A stretch of 64,000 nt of DNA from JAAFIP01 sp963775085. Lineage in GTDB: Bacteria; Pseudomonadota; Gammaproteobacteria; Burkholderiales; Burkholderiaceae_C. Positions 1 through 9,356 of the stretch are shown here, in pieces. Positions within the stretch are counted from its first letter, which is position 1, and every line of letters starts with the position of its first letter. The notes beneath the pieces were generated by a model. It saw nothing but the letters and a program-made list of their open reading frames with translations, was not told where the DNA came from and did no database searches. The stretch lies in contig CAVZHO010000011.1 of the NCBI GenBank assembly GCA_963775085.1, forward strand, positions 124,001 to 188,000. The letters run 5' to 3'. Position numbers and translations under genes: made by a program.

Positions 1-2502
1 TTGATAGAGCAGGGCGACGGCTCCCAAAGCCAGTTCCGTTATTACTTCGCACAGCGCGAAGCGGTGGAGTCGGTTATATGGCTCTACGATGTCCGCGGCG
101 CACGCGACAAGTTTGACTTGCTGCGTTTCGATGCCTCGGGTGCGGTTACAACTGGCATGTTCGACGAGGACTGGCCGCGTTTTGTCGTGAAAATGGCGAC
201 AGGCGCTGGCAAAACCAAGGTGTTATCGCTACTTATGGCGTGGAGCTACTTTCACAAGCTCTATGAGGCCAACTCCGATTTAGCCCGCAACTTTTTGTTA
301 ATTGCCCCCAACATCATCGTGCTAGACCGCTTGCGCGCTGATTTTGACGGCCTCAAAATCTTCTTTTACGACCCGGTTCTACCCGACAATGGCCACGCTG
401 GCCGTAACTGGCGAGACGATTTTCAAATAGCATTGCACATCCAGGACGATGTTCGAATTGTCCGCCCTACTGGCAATATCTTCTTGACCAACATTCATCG
501 GGTGTACTTGGGCGAGGTGCCAGAGCCATCGTTGGACGACGACGACCTGCGTGATTATTTTCTTGCCCCGTTTGGTGCTAAACCCGTCGGCAAAACCACC
601 GACAGCAATACCGACCTAGGCGAAATCGTCCGAGAGATAGATGAACTTGCCGTCTTCAATGACGAAGCGCACCACATCCATGACCCACGTTTGGCATGGT
701 TTAAATGCATTCAAGACATTCATCACCGCATGCTGCAAAAGGACCTGCGCTTGGCCTTGCAAATTGATGTCTCCGCAACCCCACGTGGTAACAGCGGTGC
801 GATCTTTGTGCAAACCGTCAGCGACTATCCCTTGGTGGAGGCTATCGCCCAAAACGTCGTGAAACACCCGGTACTGCCCGATGCTGCCAGCCGTTCCAAG
901 CTCACAGAGCATAAAAGCCCGATCATCAGCGAAAAATACGCTGATTATTTACAGCTAGGCGTAGAGGAGTGGCGCAAGAGCTATGCTGACCACGAAAAGC
1001 TGGGCAAAAAAGCAGTGCTATTCGTCATGGTGGACGACACCAAAAATTGCGACGAAGTCGGCGTGCATCTAGAGAAAATATGCGCTGAACTGCAAGGCGC
1101 AGTGCTGGTAATTCACACCAAAGCCAATGGCGAAATCTCTGAAGCTGCCTCCGGTAAAAGCAAAGAAGAATTGGAGAAGTTACGCAAACAGTCGAATGAG
1201 ATTGATTCCTGGAAGTCGCCTTACAAAGCCATTGTGTCGGTGCTCATGCTTAAAGAAGGCTGGGACGTGCGTAACGTCACCACCATTGTCGGCCTGCGGG
1301 CCTATGCAGCCAAGAGCAACATCCTGCCCGAACAAACTCTGGGGCGAGGTCTGCGCCGCATGTATTTTGGCAGCGATGAGCGCGAGACTGTGTCCGTCAT
1401 CGGCACGCCCGCCTTCATGGAGTTTGTGGAGTCCATTCAAAGCGAAGGCGTCAACTTTGAGCGCGTAGCCATGGGCGGCGCAGGCGGTACCCAGCGGCAA
1501 GATTCTTTGGTGGTGGAGGTGGACAAAGAGGTAGCCGAAAAAGATATTGATGCCCTAGACATTGCCTTGCCACGGTTGACGCGCCGCTTTAACCGCGAAT
1601 TTAAAGACCTGTCTGAGCTTGACCCCGCAGCCTTTGGCAACACCAAACTGCCCATTAAACCCTTCACCCCCGAACAAACCCGCGAGATAGTCTTCAAAAC
1701 CATGCTCGACTCCGAGGTTGATCACACCATCAGCCTTGACAGCACCGGCACGGCAGACTACCGCTCGGTGGTAGGGTTTTTTGCACGGCAGCTACTTAAA
1801 GACTTGCGCCTGGTGGGCGGTTACGAGTTGCTGTACCCCAAGGTCAAAGTCTTTATCCGTGAACATCTATTCAGCCAAACGGTGGACTTGGAAGATGCCG
1901 TGGTTTTGCGCAATTTGTCGGAGCCCGAAGTGGGCAAAGTGCTGTTTGATCACTTTCGCTTTGCCATGAACGCATTGACCATCAAAGACACCGGCAGCTC
2001 GCGCATAGAAGGCCATATCAGGCTGCGCGACACCCGGCCATTTCGCACTGCGCCGCGCAACTTCTTGCCAACTAAAAAGTCCGTGTTCAACAAAATTGTG
2101 GGCGAGAGCAATGCTGACGGCTTGGAGCTGGCCTTTGCTGCTTACCTGGAGGATGCACCTGACGTACAGGCCTTTGGCAAAAACTATATGGCCGTCGGTT
2201 TTAAGCTCGACTACGTCAAAGCCAATGGCGACTTGTCGTCCTACACCCCCGACTTTATGGTGCGTACCACTGACGCGGCCGTGTGGGTGGTAGAGACCAA
2301 AGGCCGTGAAGAGCTAGACGTGCCGCAAAAAATGGCACGGCTACGCCAATGGTGCGTGGATGCCACCGACGCCAGCAAAACCGAAGGCGGTGTACGCTAC
2401 GGTTTTGTCTATGTCGATCAGGAAAGTTTTGATCAGCACAAGCCGGATACTTTTGCGGGCTTGGTCAGCTCATTTAGAGAATATCAAGAGGTCACACCAT
2501 GA
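1..2502 (+). CDS. Type III restriction Res-like helicase/endonuclease subunit, 5' end possibly outside window
   Basis: Probable ATP-dependent translocase and nuclease subunit of a type III-like restriction system. Visible SF2 helicase motifs are Walker A GAGKT near residue 68, DEAHH near 221, SATPRG near 257, EGWDVRN near 419 and QTLGRGLRR near 445. A C-terminal PD-(D/E)xK nuclease signature follows (PDF near 750, VVETKG near 764). The frame opens with TTG at base 1, so the true start may lie upstream; 833 residues is a little short for Res. It overlaps the next gene by ATGA, showing translational coupling. Role is inferred from the motifs and the linked methyltransferase. Confidence 0.85.
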   Translation: MIEQGDGSQSQFRYYFAQREAVESVIWLYDVRGARDKFDLLRFDASGAVTTGMFDEDWPRFVVKMATGAGKTKVLSLLMAWSYFHKLYEANSDLARNFLLIAPNIIVLDRLRADFDGLKIFFYDPVLPDNGHAGRNWRDDFQIALHIQDDVRIVRPTGNIFLTNIHRVYLGEVPEPSLDDDDLRDYFLAPFGAKPVGKTTDSNTDLGEIVREIDELAVFNDEAHHIHDPRLAWFKCIQDIHHRMLQKDLRLALQIDVSATPRGNSGAIFVQTVSDYPLVEAIAQNVVKHPVLPDAASRSKLTEHKSPIISEKYADYLQLGVEEWRKSYADHEKLGKKAVLFVMVDDTKNCDEVGVHLEKICAELQGAVLVIHTKANGEISEAASGKSKEELEKLRKQSNEIDSWKSPYKAIVSVLMLKEGWDVRNVTTIVGLRAYAAKSNILPEQTLGRGLRRMYFGSDERETVSVIGTPAFMEFVESIQSEGVNFERVAMGGAGGTQRQDSLVVEVDKEVAEKDIDALDIALPRLTRRFNREFKDLSELDPAAFGNTKLPIKPFTPEQTREIVFKTMLDSEVDHTISLDSTGTADYRSVVGFFARQLLKDLRLVGGYELLYPKVKVFIREHLFSQTVDLEDAVVLRNLSEPEVGKVLFDHFRFAMNALTIKDTGSSRIEGHIRLRDTRPFRTAPRNFLPTKKSVFNKIVGESNADGLELAFAAYLEDAPDVQAFGKNYMAVGFKLDYVKANGDLSSYTPDFMVRTTDAAVWVVETKGREELDVPQKMARLRQWCVDATDASKTEGGVRYGFVYVDQESFDQHKPDTFAGLVSSFREYQEVTP

Positions 2503-3710
2503 ATCCATTGACCGACGAACAGCTCACAGAGCTATTGGACGATCTGGAGTCAGACCGCATCGAGCGCAAGCGCGCCTGGGCAGGCTCCGCCCCTGATAAG
2601 GTGCGCGAAGCCGTTTGCGCATTTGCCAATGATTTACCCGGCCATGGCAAACCTGGCGTGATTTTCATTGGCGCTGAGGACGACGGCAGCCCAGCCCATA
2701 TTACTGTCACCGATCAGTTGCTATTGACACTGGCCGACATGAAAAGCGATGGCCGCATCGTGCCCCAACCCACCCTCACGGTAGAACGGAGACGGCTGAA
2801 GGACGCTGACATGGCTGTAGTGTGCGTGTGGCCTGCGGATGCGCCACCCGTGCGCTATAACGGTCGCATCTGGATTCGCACCGGGCCAAGGCGTGAGCTG
2901 GCCAGTGCGCAAGACGAGCGCATCCTTAACGAGCGCAGACGGCACCGTGACCAGCCCTTTGACCTTTGGCCCGTGGCGCGTGCCTCGTTGTCAGACTTGA
3001 GCGCCGCGCGGTTTGAAGAAGATTACTTGCCTGGTGCCTTTGCAGCCGATGTGCTCGAAGCCAACCACCGCACCTACGAGCAGCGGCTGGCCGCCTGCCG
3101 CATGATCACCTCAGTAGATGACGCCACGCCCACCACGCTGGGCATTTTGGCTTTAGCGCGCTCGCCCACGTTTTTTCTGCCCTGCGCCTACGTGCAGTTC
3201 TTGCGCATTCAGGGCACCACACTGGCTGACCCCATCGTTGATGAAGTGGTGATTGATGGCCCCCTGCAAAGCCTGATTCGCCGCCTGGATGAAAAGTTTG
3301 CCTCACACAACCGTGTGCAGGTGGACTTTACATCGCAGACCCTGGAAAAACGTCGCTACCTGTACCCGCCCGCTGCGCTGGAGCAAATAGCACGCAATGC
3401 AGTTATGCACCGCACCTACGAGGGCACCAACGCGCCCGTGCGGGCCTACTGGTATGACGACCGCATCGAAATTTCTAACCCCGGTGGCCCCTACGGCAAC
3501 GTCACTGCGCAAAACTTTGGTCAACCCGGCTATGCCGACTACCGCAACCCGCATATCGCCGAGGCCATGCGTGTGCTGGGGCTGGTGCAGCGCTTTGGCG
3601 CAGGCATCTCCACCGCGCAAGCGGCCTTGCGCGACAACGGCAACCCGCCTCTGCATTTCAAGGTAGAGCCCACCATGGTTTTTGTCACGCTACTGCCTAC
3701 CAGCTTCTAA
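2499..3710 (+). CDS. AlbA_2 (Schlafen-like) domain / GHKL-type ATPase protein in R-M operon
   Basis: The N-terminal part (about residues 15-130, with ESDRIERKRAW and GVIFIGAEDDGS) resembles the AlbA_2 putative nucleic-acid-binding domain. The C-terminal part (about 295-390, with ARNAVMHRTY and IEISNPGG) matches the GHKL ATPase-like half of the ATP-binding transcriptional-regulator family. It is coupled to res by an ATGA overlap and lies 22 bp upstream of the mod-like gene, so it is probably part of the system. It could be a regulator or an effector/sensor; the sequence does not decide this. I know of no standard type III R-M role for it. Confidence 0.75.
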   Translation: MNPLTDEQLTELLDDLESDRIERKRAWAGSAPDKVREAVCAFANDLPGHGKPGVIFIGAEDDGSPAHITVTDQLLLTLADMKSDGRIVPQPTLTVERRRLKDADMAVVCVWPADAPPVRYNGRIWIRTGPRRELASAQDERILNERRRHRDQPFDLWPVARASLSDLSAARFEEDYLPGAFAADVLEANHRTYEQRLAACRMITSVDDATPTTLGILALARSPTFFLPCAYVQFLRIQGTTLADPIVDEVVIDGPLQSLIRRLDEKFASHNRVQVDFTSQTLEKRRYLYPPAALEQIARNAVMHRTYEGTNAPVRAYWYDDRIEISNPGGPYGNVTAQNFGQPGYADYRNPHIAEAMRVLGLVQRFGAGISTAQAALRDNGNPPLHFKVEPTMVFVTLLPTSF

Positions 3711-3732
3711 AACAACAACTACACAATTGACC

Positions 3733-6099
3733 ATGGCACGACAAGACAAAAAATCCTATGACCTGAGCGAAGCCGAGCAACGCGACCTGGCCACCTTGAT
3801 TCAGCAGGGCAAGCCCTTGCCCGAAAAATACCGCTTTATTTTGTTTGAAGACAAGCGCGAGGTGGAGCTGGTGTGGAACGGCAAAACCCGCGACGTGTGC
3901 ACCACCGTACTGCCCTTTCAAACCCTGGAGCATATCGATGAGCCGCGCACCGAGACCAAGGCCCAAGGCGCCCTGTTTGACAGCCGTGGCCGCCAGCAGC
4001 GCGGCTGGGCCAACAAGCTCATTTGGGGCGACAACAAACTGATTTTGTCCTCGTTGAAATCAGGCGCGCTGCGCCAGCAGATTGAAGATGCAGGTGGCCT
4101 GAAGCTGATCTACATCGACCCACCGTTTGACGTGGGGGCCGATTTCTCGATGGACATTGAGATTGGCGGCGAGACTTTTCACAAAGAGGCGAATTTGCTG
4201 GAGCAGATTGCGTATCGGGATACGTGGGGGCGTGGGGCGGATTCGTTTATTTCGATGATTTATGAGCGGTTGATTTTGATGCGGGATCTTTTGGCGAGTG
4301 ACGGCTCCATTTATGTCCATATGGGGCCAACGGTAAAGCAATATGTGAAAGTTGTTGCCGATGAAGTCTTTGGTGCAGGTCGATTTCAAAATGAAATTGT
4401 TTGGCGACGTGCGTTCGGGCACGGTGACGCTGGCAAGTACGGGATTATTCATGATGCCATTCTGTATTATGGTAAGGGAGAGGCGCGAACTTGGAATCGC
4501 TTGTTATCACCACCAGATAAAGACTACGTGGAGACATTTTTCGATGAGTTTGATTCAGAGCGGAACGAACCATATCAGCGCTTAAGTCTGTCTGCTGGAG
4601 GCTTAAGCGGTGGTGGATATATGTATGAATATAAGGGCGTGAAGACGCTCTGGAGGTGTCCGTTGGAGACGCTTGTAGAGCATGATAAAAAGGGGCGTTT
4701 GCATTGGCCAAAAAAAGCAAATGGAGTACCACGACTTAAGCGCTATTTGAGTGAATACGAAGGCGTGCCACTTCAAGACATTTGGACCGACATCAGCAAA
4801 ATTCATAATCAATCGACGGAGCAAACTGGATACGCCACGCAAAAACCTGAAACTCTTTTAGAGCGAATCATCAAAGTCAGTAGCAATGAAGGTGATTTAG
4901 TAGCGGATTTCTTCTGCGGTTCAGGCACCACAGCTGCCGTCGCAGAAAAACTAGGCCGCAAATGGATCGCTACAGATCTGGGCAAGTTCGGCATCCACAC
5001 CACCCGTAAACGCCTGATCGGCGTGCAGCGCGAAAAAAAGGCAGCAGAGCAGGACTTTCGCGCGTTTGAAGTGTTGAACTTAGGCCGCTACGAGCGGCAG
5101 GCGTATTTGAATGTGGGCGGGCGTTTGACGGGGGTGCAAAAAGAGCAGGCGCTGGCACAAAAAGAGGGCGAGTTTCGGGCGCTGATTTTGCGGGCGTACA
5201 AGGCTACACCCTTTGGCGGTGGCGACGCCCAGGCTGCGGGCGCTGCCACCCCAGCGCAAGACGGGTTCTTTCACGGCGCACGCAACGGGAGGCTGGTGGC
5301 CATTGGCCCGATTAACCTGCCCGTGGGGCGGCTGTTTGTGGAAGAGGTGATTACAGAGTGCCGCAAGCGCGGTGCCTCGCGGGTGGATGTGCTGGCGTTT
5401 GAGTTTGAGATGGGTTTATTCCCTGCCGTGCTGGAAGAGGCTCGCAGCAAAGGCATTGACCTGTTGCCCAAGTACATTCCCGCCGAGGTGTTTGACAAGC
5501 GCGCCGTGGACAAAGGCCAGGTGGTGTTTCACGACATCAGCTTTGTAGAGGCTACGCCGCGCTACGCCAAGAAAAACAAACTGGCGGTACACATTGAGCT
5601 GACCGACTTTTCGGTGTACTACAACCAAGGCGCAGCAGACGCCGCCATTGCCGCCATGAAAGAAGGCAAAAGCGAGGTGGTGTGCGAGCAAGGGCAGCTG
5701 TACAAGGTGAATAAAAATAAGGACGGCATTGTCTCCAAAGTCAAACTCACCAAGCACTGGACCGACTGGGTGGACTACTGGGCGGTGGACTTTGACTATT
5801 TGCAGCGCAAAGAAATCATCAAGGTGCCTGTGGGTGCAGGACTGGGCGCTGGCGCATCGCTAGAAGGGTTTGAGCTGCCGCAGGGAGAACTGGCGCTGCC
5901 AGAGTTTGAGGAGCGCTGGACGGGCGGTTATATTTTTGAAAACGAATGGCAAAGCTTTCGCACCCGGCAAAACCGCAACCTGGAGCTGGCCACCGTGCTG
6001 CACACCTACGACCGGCCGGGACGCTACACCGTGGCGGTGAAGGTGATTGATATTTTTGGGAACGACACCATGACGCTGGTGCCTGTGAATGTGGGCTGA
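3733..6099 (+). CDS. Type III Mod-like site-specific DNA methyltransferase (adenine-N6 or cytosine-N4 type)
   Basis: Methylates the recognition site of the system and supplies its specificity. The catalytic motif IV DPPF is near residue 128 and the SAM-binding motif I DFFCGSGTTAA is near residue 391. This beta-type order (IV before I) is usual for type III Mod proteins. Residues of roughly 160-390, between the motifs, are the expected target-recognition region and are visibly more AT-rich than the flanks. The C-terminus has a PKD-like stretch (YDRPGRYTVAVKVIDIFGND). I chose ATG 3733, because upstream codons overlap the previous gene and encode no conserved sequence. Length is 788 aa. Confidence 0.88.
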   Translation: MARQDKKSYDLSEAEQRDLATLIQQGKPLPEKYRFILFEDKREVELVWNGKTRDVCTTVLPFQTLEHIDEPRTETKAQGALFDSRGRQQRGWANKLIWGDNKLILSSLKSGALRQQIEDAGGLKLIYIDPPFDVGADFSMDIEIGGETFHKEANLLEQIAYRDTWGRGADSFISMIYERLILMRDLLASDGSIYVHMGPTVKQYVKVVADEVFGAGRFQNEIVWRRAFGHGDAGKYGIIHDAILYYGKGEARTWNRLLSPPDKDYVETFFDEFDSERNEPYQRLSLSAGGLSGGGYMYEYKGVKTLWRCPLETLVEHDKKGRLHWPKKANGVPRLKRYLSEYEGVPLQDIWTDISKIHNQSTEQTGYATQKPETLLERIIKVSSNEGDLVADFFCGSGTTAAVAEKLGRKWIATDLGKFGIHTTRKRLIGVQREKKAAEQDFRAFEVLNLGRYERQAYLNVGGRLTGVQKEQALAQKEGEFRALILRAYKATPFGGGDAQAAGAATPAQDGFFHGARNGRLVAIGPINLPVGRLFVEEVITECRKRGASRVDVLAFEFEMGLFPAVLEEARSKGIDLLPKYIPAEVFDKRAVDKGQVVFHDISFVEATPRYAKKNKLAVHIELTDFSVYYNQGAADAAIAAMKEGKSEVVCEQGQLYKVNKNKDGIVSKVKLTKHWTDWVDYWAVDFDYLQRKEIIKVPVGAGLGAGASLEGFELPQGELALPEFEERWTGGYIFENEWQSFRTRQNRNLELATVLHTYDRPGRYTVAVKVIDIFGNDTMTLVPVNVG

Positions 6100-6111
6100 C
6101 CGGCAAGCGCT

Positions 6112-6648
6112 ATGAAAAAAGCTGCCACTTGGAGTGACATCAAAACCAAGCTGTCCAATATCGACCGCCCAGGGCTATTGGTGCTGCTGCAAGACCTGTA
6201 TGCTGCCAACAAAGACAACCAAACTTTTTTGCACGCCCGGTTTGACGTAGGCGGCGACATACTCAAGCCCTATAAAGCGACGATCAGCCGCTGGTTGTGG
6301 CCAGATTTGTATGGGAAACTGGACCACTCCGTAGCCAAGGCGAAAAAAGCTATTGCAGACTATAAAAAAGCGATTGGGCGCGCCGAAGATACTGCCGAGT
6401 TGATGGTGTTTTATTGCGAGCAAGCCGCTGGCTTTGCATCCGAAGTGGGATTGGATGACGGCTCTTATTACGACGCACTTGTGCGCATGTATGCGCAGGC
6501 ATTGAAATCCTGCGACGCTTTACCGCTGCAAGTGCGTGAAGACTTGCATCTGCGCCTAAAAAACACTTGCGCCCTATGCTGTAATTTTGGTTATGGCGTG
6601 TATGACGAGGTGTCGGATTTGTTGGCTATGCACGGCATCGAGCGGTAG
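6112..6648 (+). CDS. DUF6155-like protein, last gene of R-M operon
   Basis: A 178-aa soluble protein starting 12 bp after the mod-like stop, so probably cotranscribed. It has a Lys-rich central segment (SVAKAKKAIADYKKAI) and a helical C-terminal half containing several Cys (CALCC near residue 159). The overall pattern, with SRWLWPD followed by a basic helix and a helical tail, recalls DUF6155 proteins; this is recognition by eye only. No catalytic motif is visible. Position suggests an accessory part of the restriction or defence locus. Confidence 0.6.
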   Translation: MKKAATWSDIKTKLSNIDRPGLLVLLQDLYAANKDNQTFLHARFDVGGDILKPYKATISRWLWPDLYGKLDHSVAKAKKAIADYKKAIGRAEDTAELMVFYCEQAAGFASEVGLDDGSYYDALVRMYAQALKSCDALPLQVREDLHLRLKNTCALCCNFGYGVYDEVSDLLAMHGIER

Positions 6649-6696
6649 CGATTTTTACATGCGAAAATCTTCTGATTAACCTAGAAGGAAATAGCC

Positions 6697-7056
6697 GTGG
6701 ATTTAAGAGTACCGATCACGATTTCAGACGAGCTGACGGACGAGGTCATCACGGCCGCCGGCGTGCTGGATCTGGCCAGTGGCGAGATCAGCAAGGTAGC
6801 GTATGAAAACTACAGCGCGGCGGCCGATGGCTTCCCCTGGGAGCATGAGGACTACGAATTTACCTGCGGCATGTTGTCCAATGGCGGCAAGGATGTGGAG
6901 TTCACCATCCAGGTCAACCAAACCACCGGGCAATACACCGTGAGCGCCACCGAGCTGCTGGAGATCAAAGTGCGCGCAGCGGCCTTGTTTTCGGGCGTGC
7001 CCAGCACCACGCTGCTGGAAGAGATTGCGCCCAAGCCCAAGCGCCGCGCGCCTTGA
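6697..7056 (+). CDS. Hypothetical protein, 119 aa
   Basis: I do not recognise the family. It starts with GTG, preceded at 7-bp spacing by the ribosome-binding site AGAAGGAA (6683-6690). It is acidic in the first half, rich in beta-prone residues, and ends in a basic tail (KPKRRAP). No signal peptide or membrane segment is visible. It stands alone between the R-M operon and a Bug-type gene, on the same strand. The strong ribosome-binding site supports a real gene. Confidence 0.6.
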   Translation: MDLRVPITISDELTDEVITAAGVLDLASGEISKVAYENYSAAADGFPWEHEDYEFTCGMLSNGGKDVEFTIQVNQTTGQYTVSATELLEIKVRAAALFSGVPSTTLLEEIAPKPKRRAP

Positions 7057-7194
7057 GGTGGCGGTCATCATGCTGGGGACTGGGGGTTTAAAAGCGCGGG
7101 TTAGCGAGAGTATTTTCGCCTGATGCCCGCCCGCATAATTTGCGCTAAACCCCGTCCGGTGCATGGTGCGCGGTGGGGCTTCCAGGAGAAATTC

Positions 7195-8163
7195 ATGCAG
7201 TCTGTCACCCGCCGTTTTGCCCTCGCCCTGTCTGCCAGCCTGATGTGTTTTGCCACCAGCGCCGCCGCAGACTACCCCACGCGTCCCGTCAAGTGGATCG
7301 TGCCCTACCCACCGGGCGGTACCACCGACGTGCTGGCACGCATCATGGCGCAGTGGCTCACCGACAAGCTGGGCCAGCAGTTTGTGGTGGAGAACAAGCC
7401 CGGCGCGGGCAACAACATCGGCACCGAGGCGGTGGTCAACGCACCGCCCGACGGCTACACCATGCTGCTGGTGAACCCGGCGCACGGCATCAACGCCTCG
7501 CTGTACAAAAAGCTCAATTACCACTTCATCCGCGACATCACGCCCGTGGCGGGCCTGGTGCGCACGCCCAATGTGATGGTGGTGGCCAACAACGTGCCGG
7601 CCAAGACGGTGGCCGAGTTCATTGCCTACTGCAAGGCCAACCCGACCAAGGTCAACATGGCTTCGTCGGGCAGCGGTACCTCCACGCATCTGTCGGGCGA
7701 GCTGTTCAAAACCATGACGGGTTGCGCCATGCAGCATGTGCCCTACAAGGGCGCAGGCCCGGTGCTGACTGACTTGATCGGTGGCCAGGTGCAGGTGTTT
7801 TTTGACAACCTGCCTTCGTCGGCAACACATATCAAAAGCGGCAGCATCCGCGCACTGGCCATGACCTCGGCCGCCCGCGAACCCTCGATGCCCGAGGTGC
7901 CCATTGTTGCGGCCACCGTACCCGGCTACGAGGCCACGGCCTGGTTTGGCATTGGCATGCCCAAGGGCGCGCCGCGCGAGGCCATCGACAAGATCAACGC
8001 CGAAGTCAACCGTGCCCTGGCCGATCCGAAGATGCGTGAGCGCCTGGCGGCATTGGGCGGTGTGCCGATTGGTGGGTCGCCCGAAGATTTTGGCAAGGTG
8101 ATTGCGTCGGAAACCGACAAATGGGCCAAGGTGGTGGCTGCGTCGGGTGCTACGGTGGATTGA
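7195..8163 (+). CDS. Bug/TctC-family periplasmic solute-binding protein
   Basis: Extracytoplasmic binding receptor of the tripartite tricarboxylate transporter family, or an orphan Bug protein. The ligand is usually a small carboxylate and cannot be predicted here. A signal peptide ending near AAADYP precedes the family start YPTRPVKWIVPYPPGGTTD; GAGNNIGTEAV and the HVPYKGAGP segment are also typical. I chose ATG 7195, which has AGGAGAAATTC just upstream, over an upstream ATG at 7123. The stop overlaps the start of the next gene by one base, implying coupling. No TctA/TctB membrane genes are nearby, as is common for Bug proteins in Burkholderiales. Confidence 0.9.
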   Translation: MQSVTRRFALALSASLMCFATSAAADYPTRPVKWIVPYPPGGTTDVLARIMAQWLTDKLGQQFVVENKPGAGNNIGTEAVVNAPPDGYTMLLVNPAHGINASLYKKLNYHFIRDITPVAGLVRTPNVMVVANNVPAKTVAEFIAYCKANPTKVNMASSGSGTSTHLSGELFKTMTGCAMQHVPYKGAGPVLTDLIGGQVQVFFDNLPSSATHIKSGSIRALAMTSAAREPSMPEVPIVAATVPGYEATAWFGIGMPKGAPREAIDKINAEVNRALADPKMRERLAALGGVPIGGSPEDFGKVIASETDKWAKVVAASGATVD

Positions 8164-9248
8164 TGCAGATTAACCAAGCCCAACTGCAAGCCGCAGTTGA
8201 CTTTGCCATCGCCCACGAAACCTCCTGGGGCCGAGACAACAACGCAGACTGGGGCATCCACCATGCCGACCCACCGCCCTACAACCGGCTGCTGGGCCCC
8301 GTGCACCCGCGTGGCCCGGTCTCGGGCGTGGTGCGCGTGGCTGGCGAGCAAGTCATCGCATGGGGTGAGCCGCAGCGCGCTGACCTGACGTTTTCCATCG
8401 CCAAAACCTATCTGGCCATGCTGGCCGGTGTGGCGCACGACCGGGGGCTGCTGCCAGATGTGGATGAGCCTGTGCGCATCAAAGTACGCGGCATCGGTTT
8501 TGAAAGCCCACATAACAACACCGTCACGTGGCAACACCTTTTGCAGCAAACCAGCGAATGGGAAGGCACGTGCTTTGGTATTCCCGACCGGGTCGACCAC
8601 TACCGCCATCTGCAATACCAGCCACCGCGCCCGGAGATCGAAGCGGCGGGCCATAAGAAAGGCGATGCACGCGCACTGCAAACACCGGGTACCTACTGGG
8701 AATACAACGATGTGCGCATCAACCAGTTGTCGCTGGCACTCTTGCACCTGTTTCGCAAGCCACTGCCCGAGGTATTTAGAGCAGCCATCACCCAGCCTGT
8801 AGGCGCCAGCGACACCTGGCGCTGGGAGGGCTATGCCAATAGCTGGGTGGACATTGACGGCCAGCAGATGCAGTCGGTGCCCGGCGGCACGCATTGGGGC
8901 GCGGGCATGTCGATCAGCAGTGCAGACCAGGCCTTGATCGGGCAGATGCTGCTGGACGGTGGCCGTGTAGGCAACAAACAAGTGCTGTCCAGCGCCTGGG
9001 TGCAACGCATGCAAGCGCCCTGCGCCATCGCGCCGTGGTACGGCACTTTGGTGTGGCTCAACCTGCAGCGCAGCGTCTTCCCCAGCGCGTCAGCAAAGAG
9101 CTATTTTTGCATTGGTGCCGGAGCCAGCGTGGTCTGGATTGACCCCGACCGCGACATGGTGGCCGTGGTGCGCTGGATAGACGGCAACCAGATCGACGGT
9201 TTCTGCCAGCGCGTGGCGCAGGCTGTGCCGCCGCTTAGGGCGACGTAA
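8163..9248 (+). CDS. Serine hydrolase, beta-lactamase class C-like family
   Basis: A penicillin-binding-protein-like esterase or amidohydrolase. The SxxK motif appears as SIAK near residue 78, and the second motif is probably YND (YWEYNDVRINQ) near residue 180. A glycine-rich C-terminal segment (GAGASVVWIDPDRD) precedes a strand typical of the fold. No signal peptide is seen, so the 361-aa protein is probably cytoplasmic. The start codon shares one base with the stop of the Bug gene, so the two are likely coexpressed and may act on the same compound. True beta-lactamase activity is unlikely without export. Confidence 0.85.
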   Translation: MQINQAQLQAAVDFAIAHETSWGRDNNADWGIHHADPPPYNRLLGPVHPRGPVSGVVRVAGEQVIAWGEPQRADLTFSIAKTYLAMLAGVAHDRGLLPDVDEPVRIKVRGIGFESPHNNTVTWQHLLQQTSEWEGTCFGIPDRVDHYRHLQYQPPRPEIEAAGHKKGDARALQTPGTYWEYNDVRINQLSLALLHLFRKPLPEVFRAAITQPVGASDTWRWEGYANSWVDIDGQQMQSVPGGTHWGAGMSISSADQALIGQMLLDGGRVGNKQVLSSAWVQRMQAPCAIAPWYGTLVWLNLQRSVFPSASAKSYFCIGAGASVVWIDPDRDMVAVVRWIDGNQIDGFCQRVAQAVPPLRAT

Positions 9249-9322
9249 GCGCGAGCATTTTTCAACGGGGCTGTGTGTGGCAGGGGTGCCCAGCGCGATG
9301 GTTATAGCGCAATCACCAATTA

Positions 9323-9340
9323 AGCGCCATCATTGGCGCT
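9323..9340. promoter_or_regulatory. Palindrome upstream of Phd/RelE module, likely operator
   Basis: Seven-base arms AGCGCCA and TGGCGCT are separated by four bases, 17 bp before the antitoxin start. A Shine-Dalgarno-like TAGGAG follows. Antitoxins of this class usually autoregulate at such sites; binding here is inferred. Confidence 0.55.
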
Positions 9341-9356
9341 AATTTAGGAGCTAACC

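Noticed and set aside
6724..7830. 368-codon open frame on the minus strand
   Set aside because: It runs antisense across a small gene and the Bug gene, is rich in His/Arg/Gly as expected for a GC-rich shadow, and has no recognisable domain.
7926..9014. 362-codon minus-strand frame
   Set aside because: Shadow of the Bug and serine-hydrolase genes, which have clear motifs and ribosome-binding sites.
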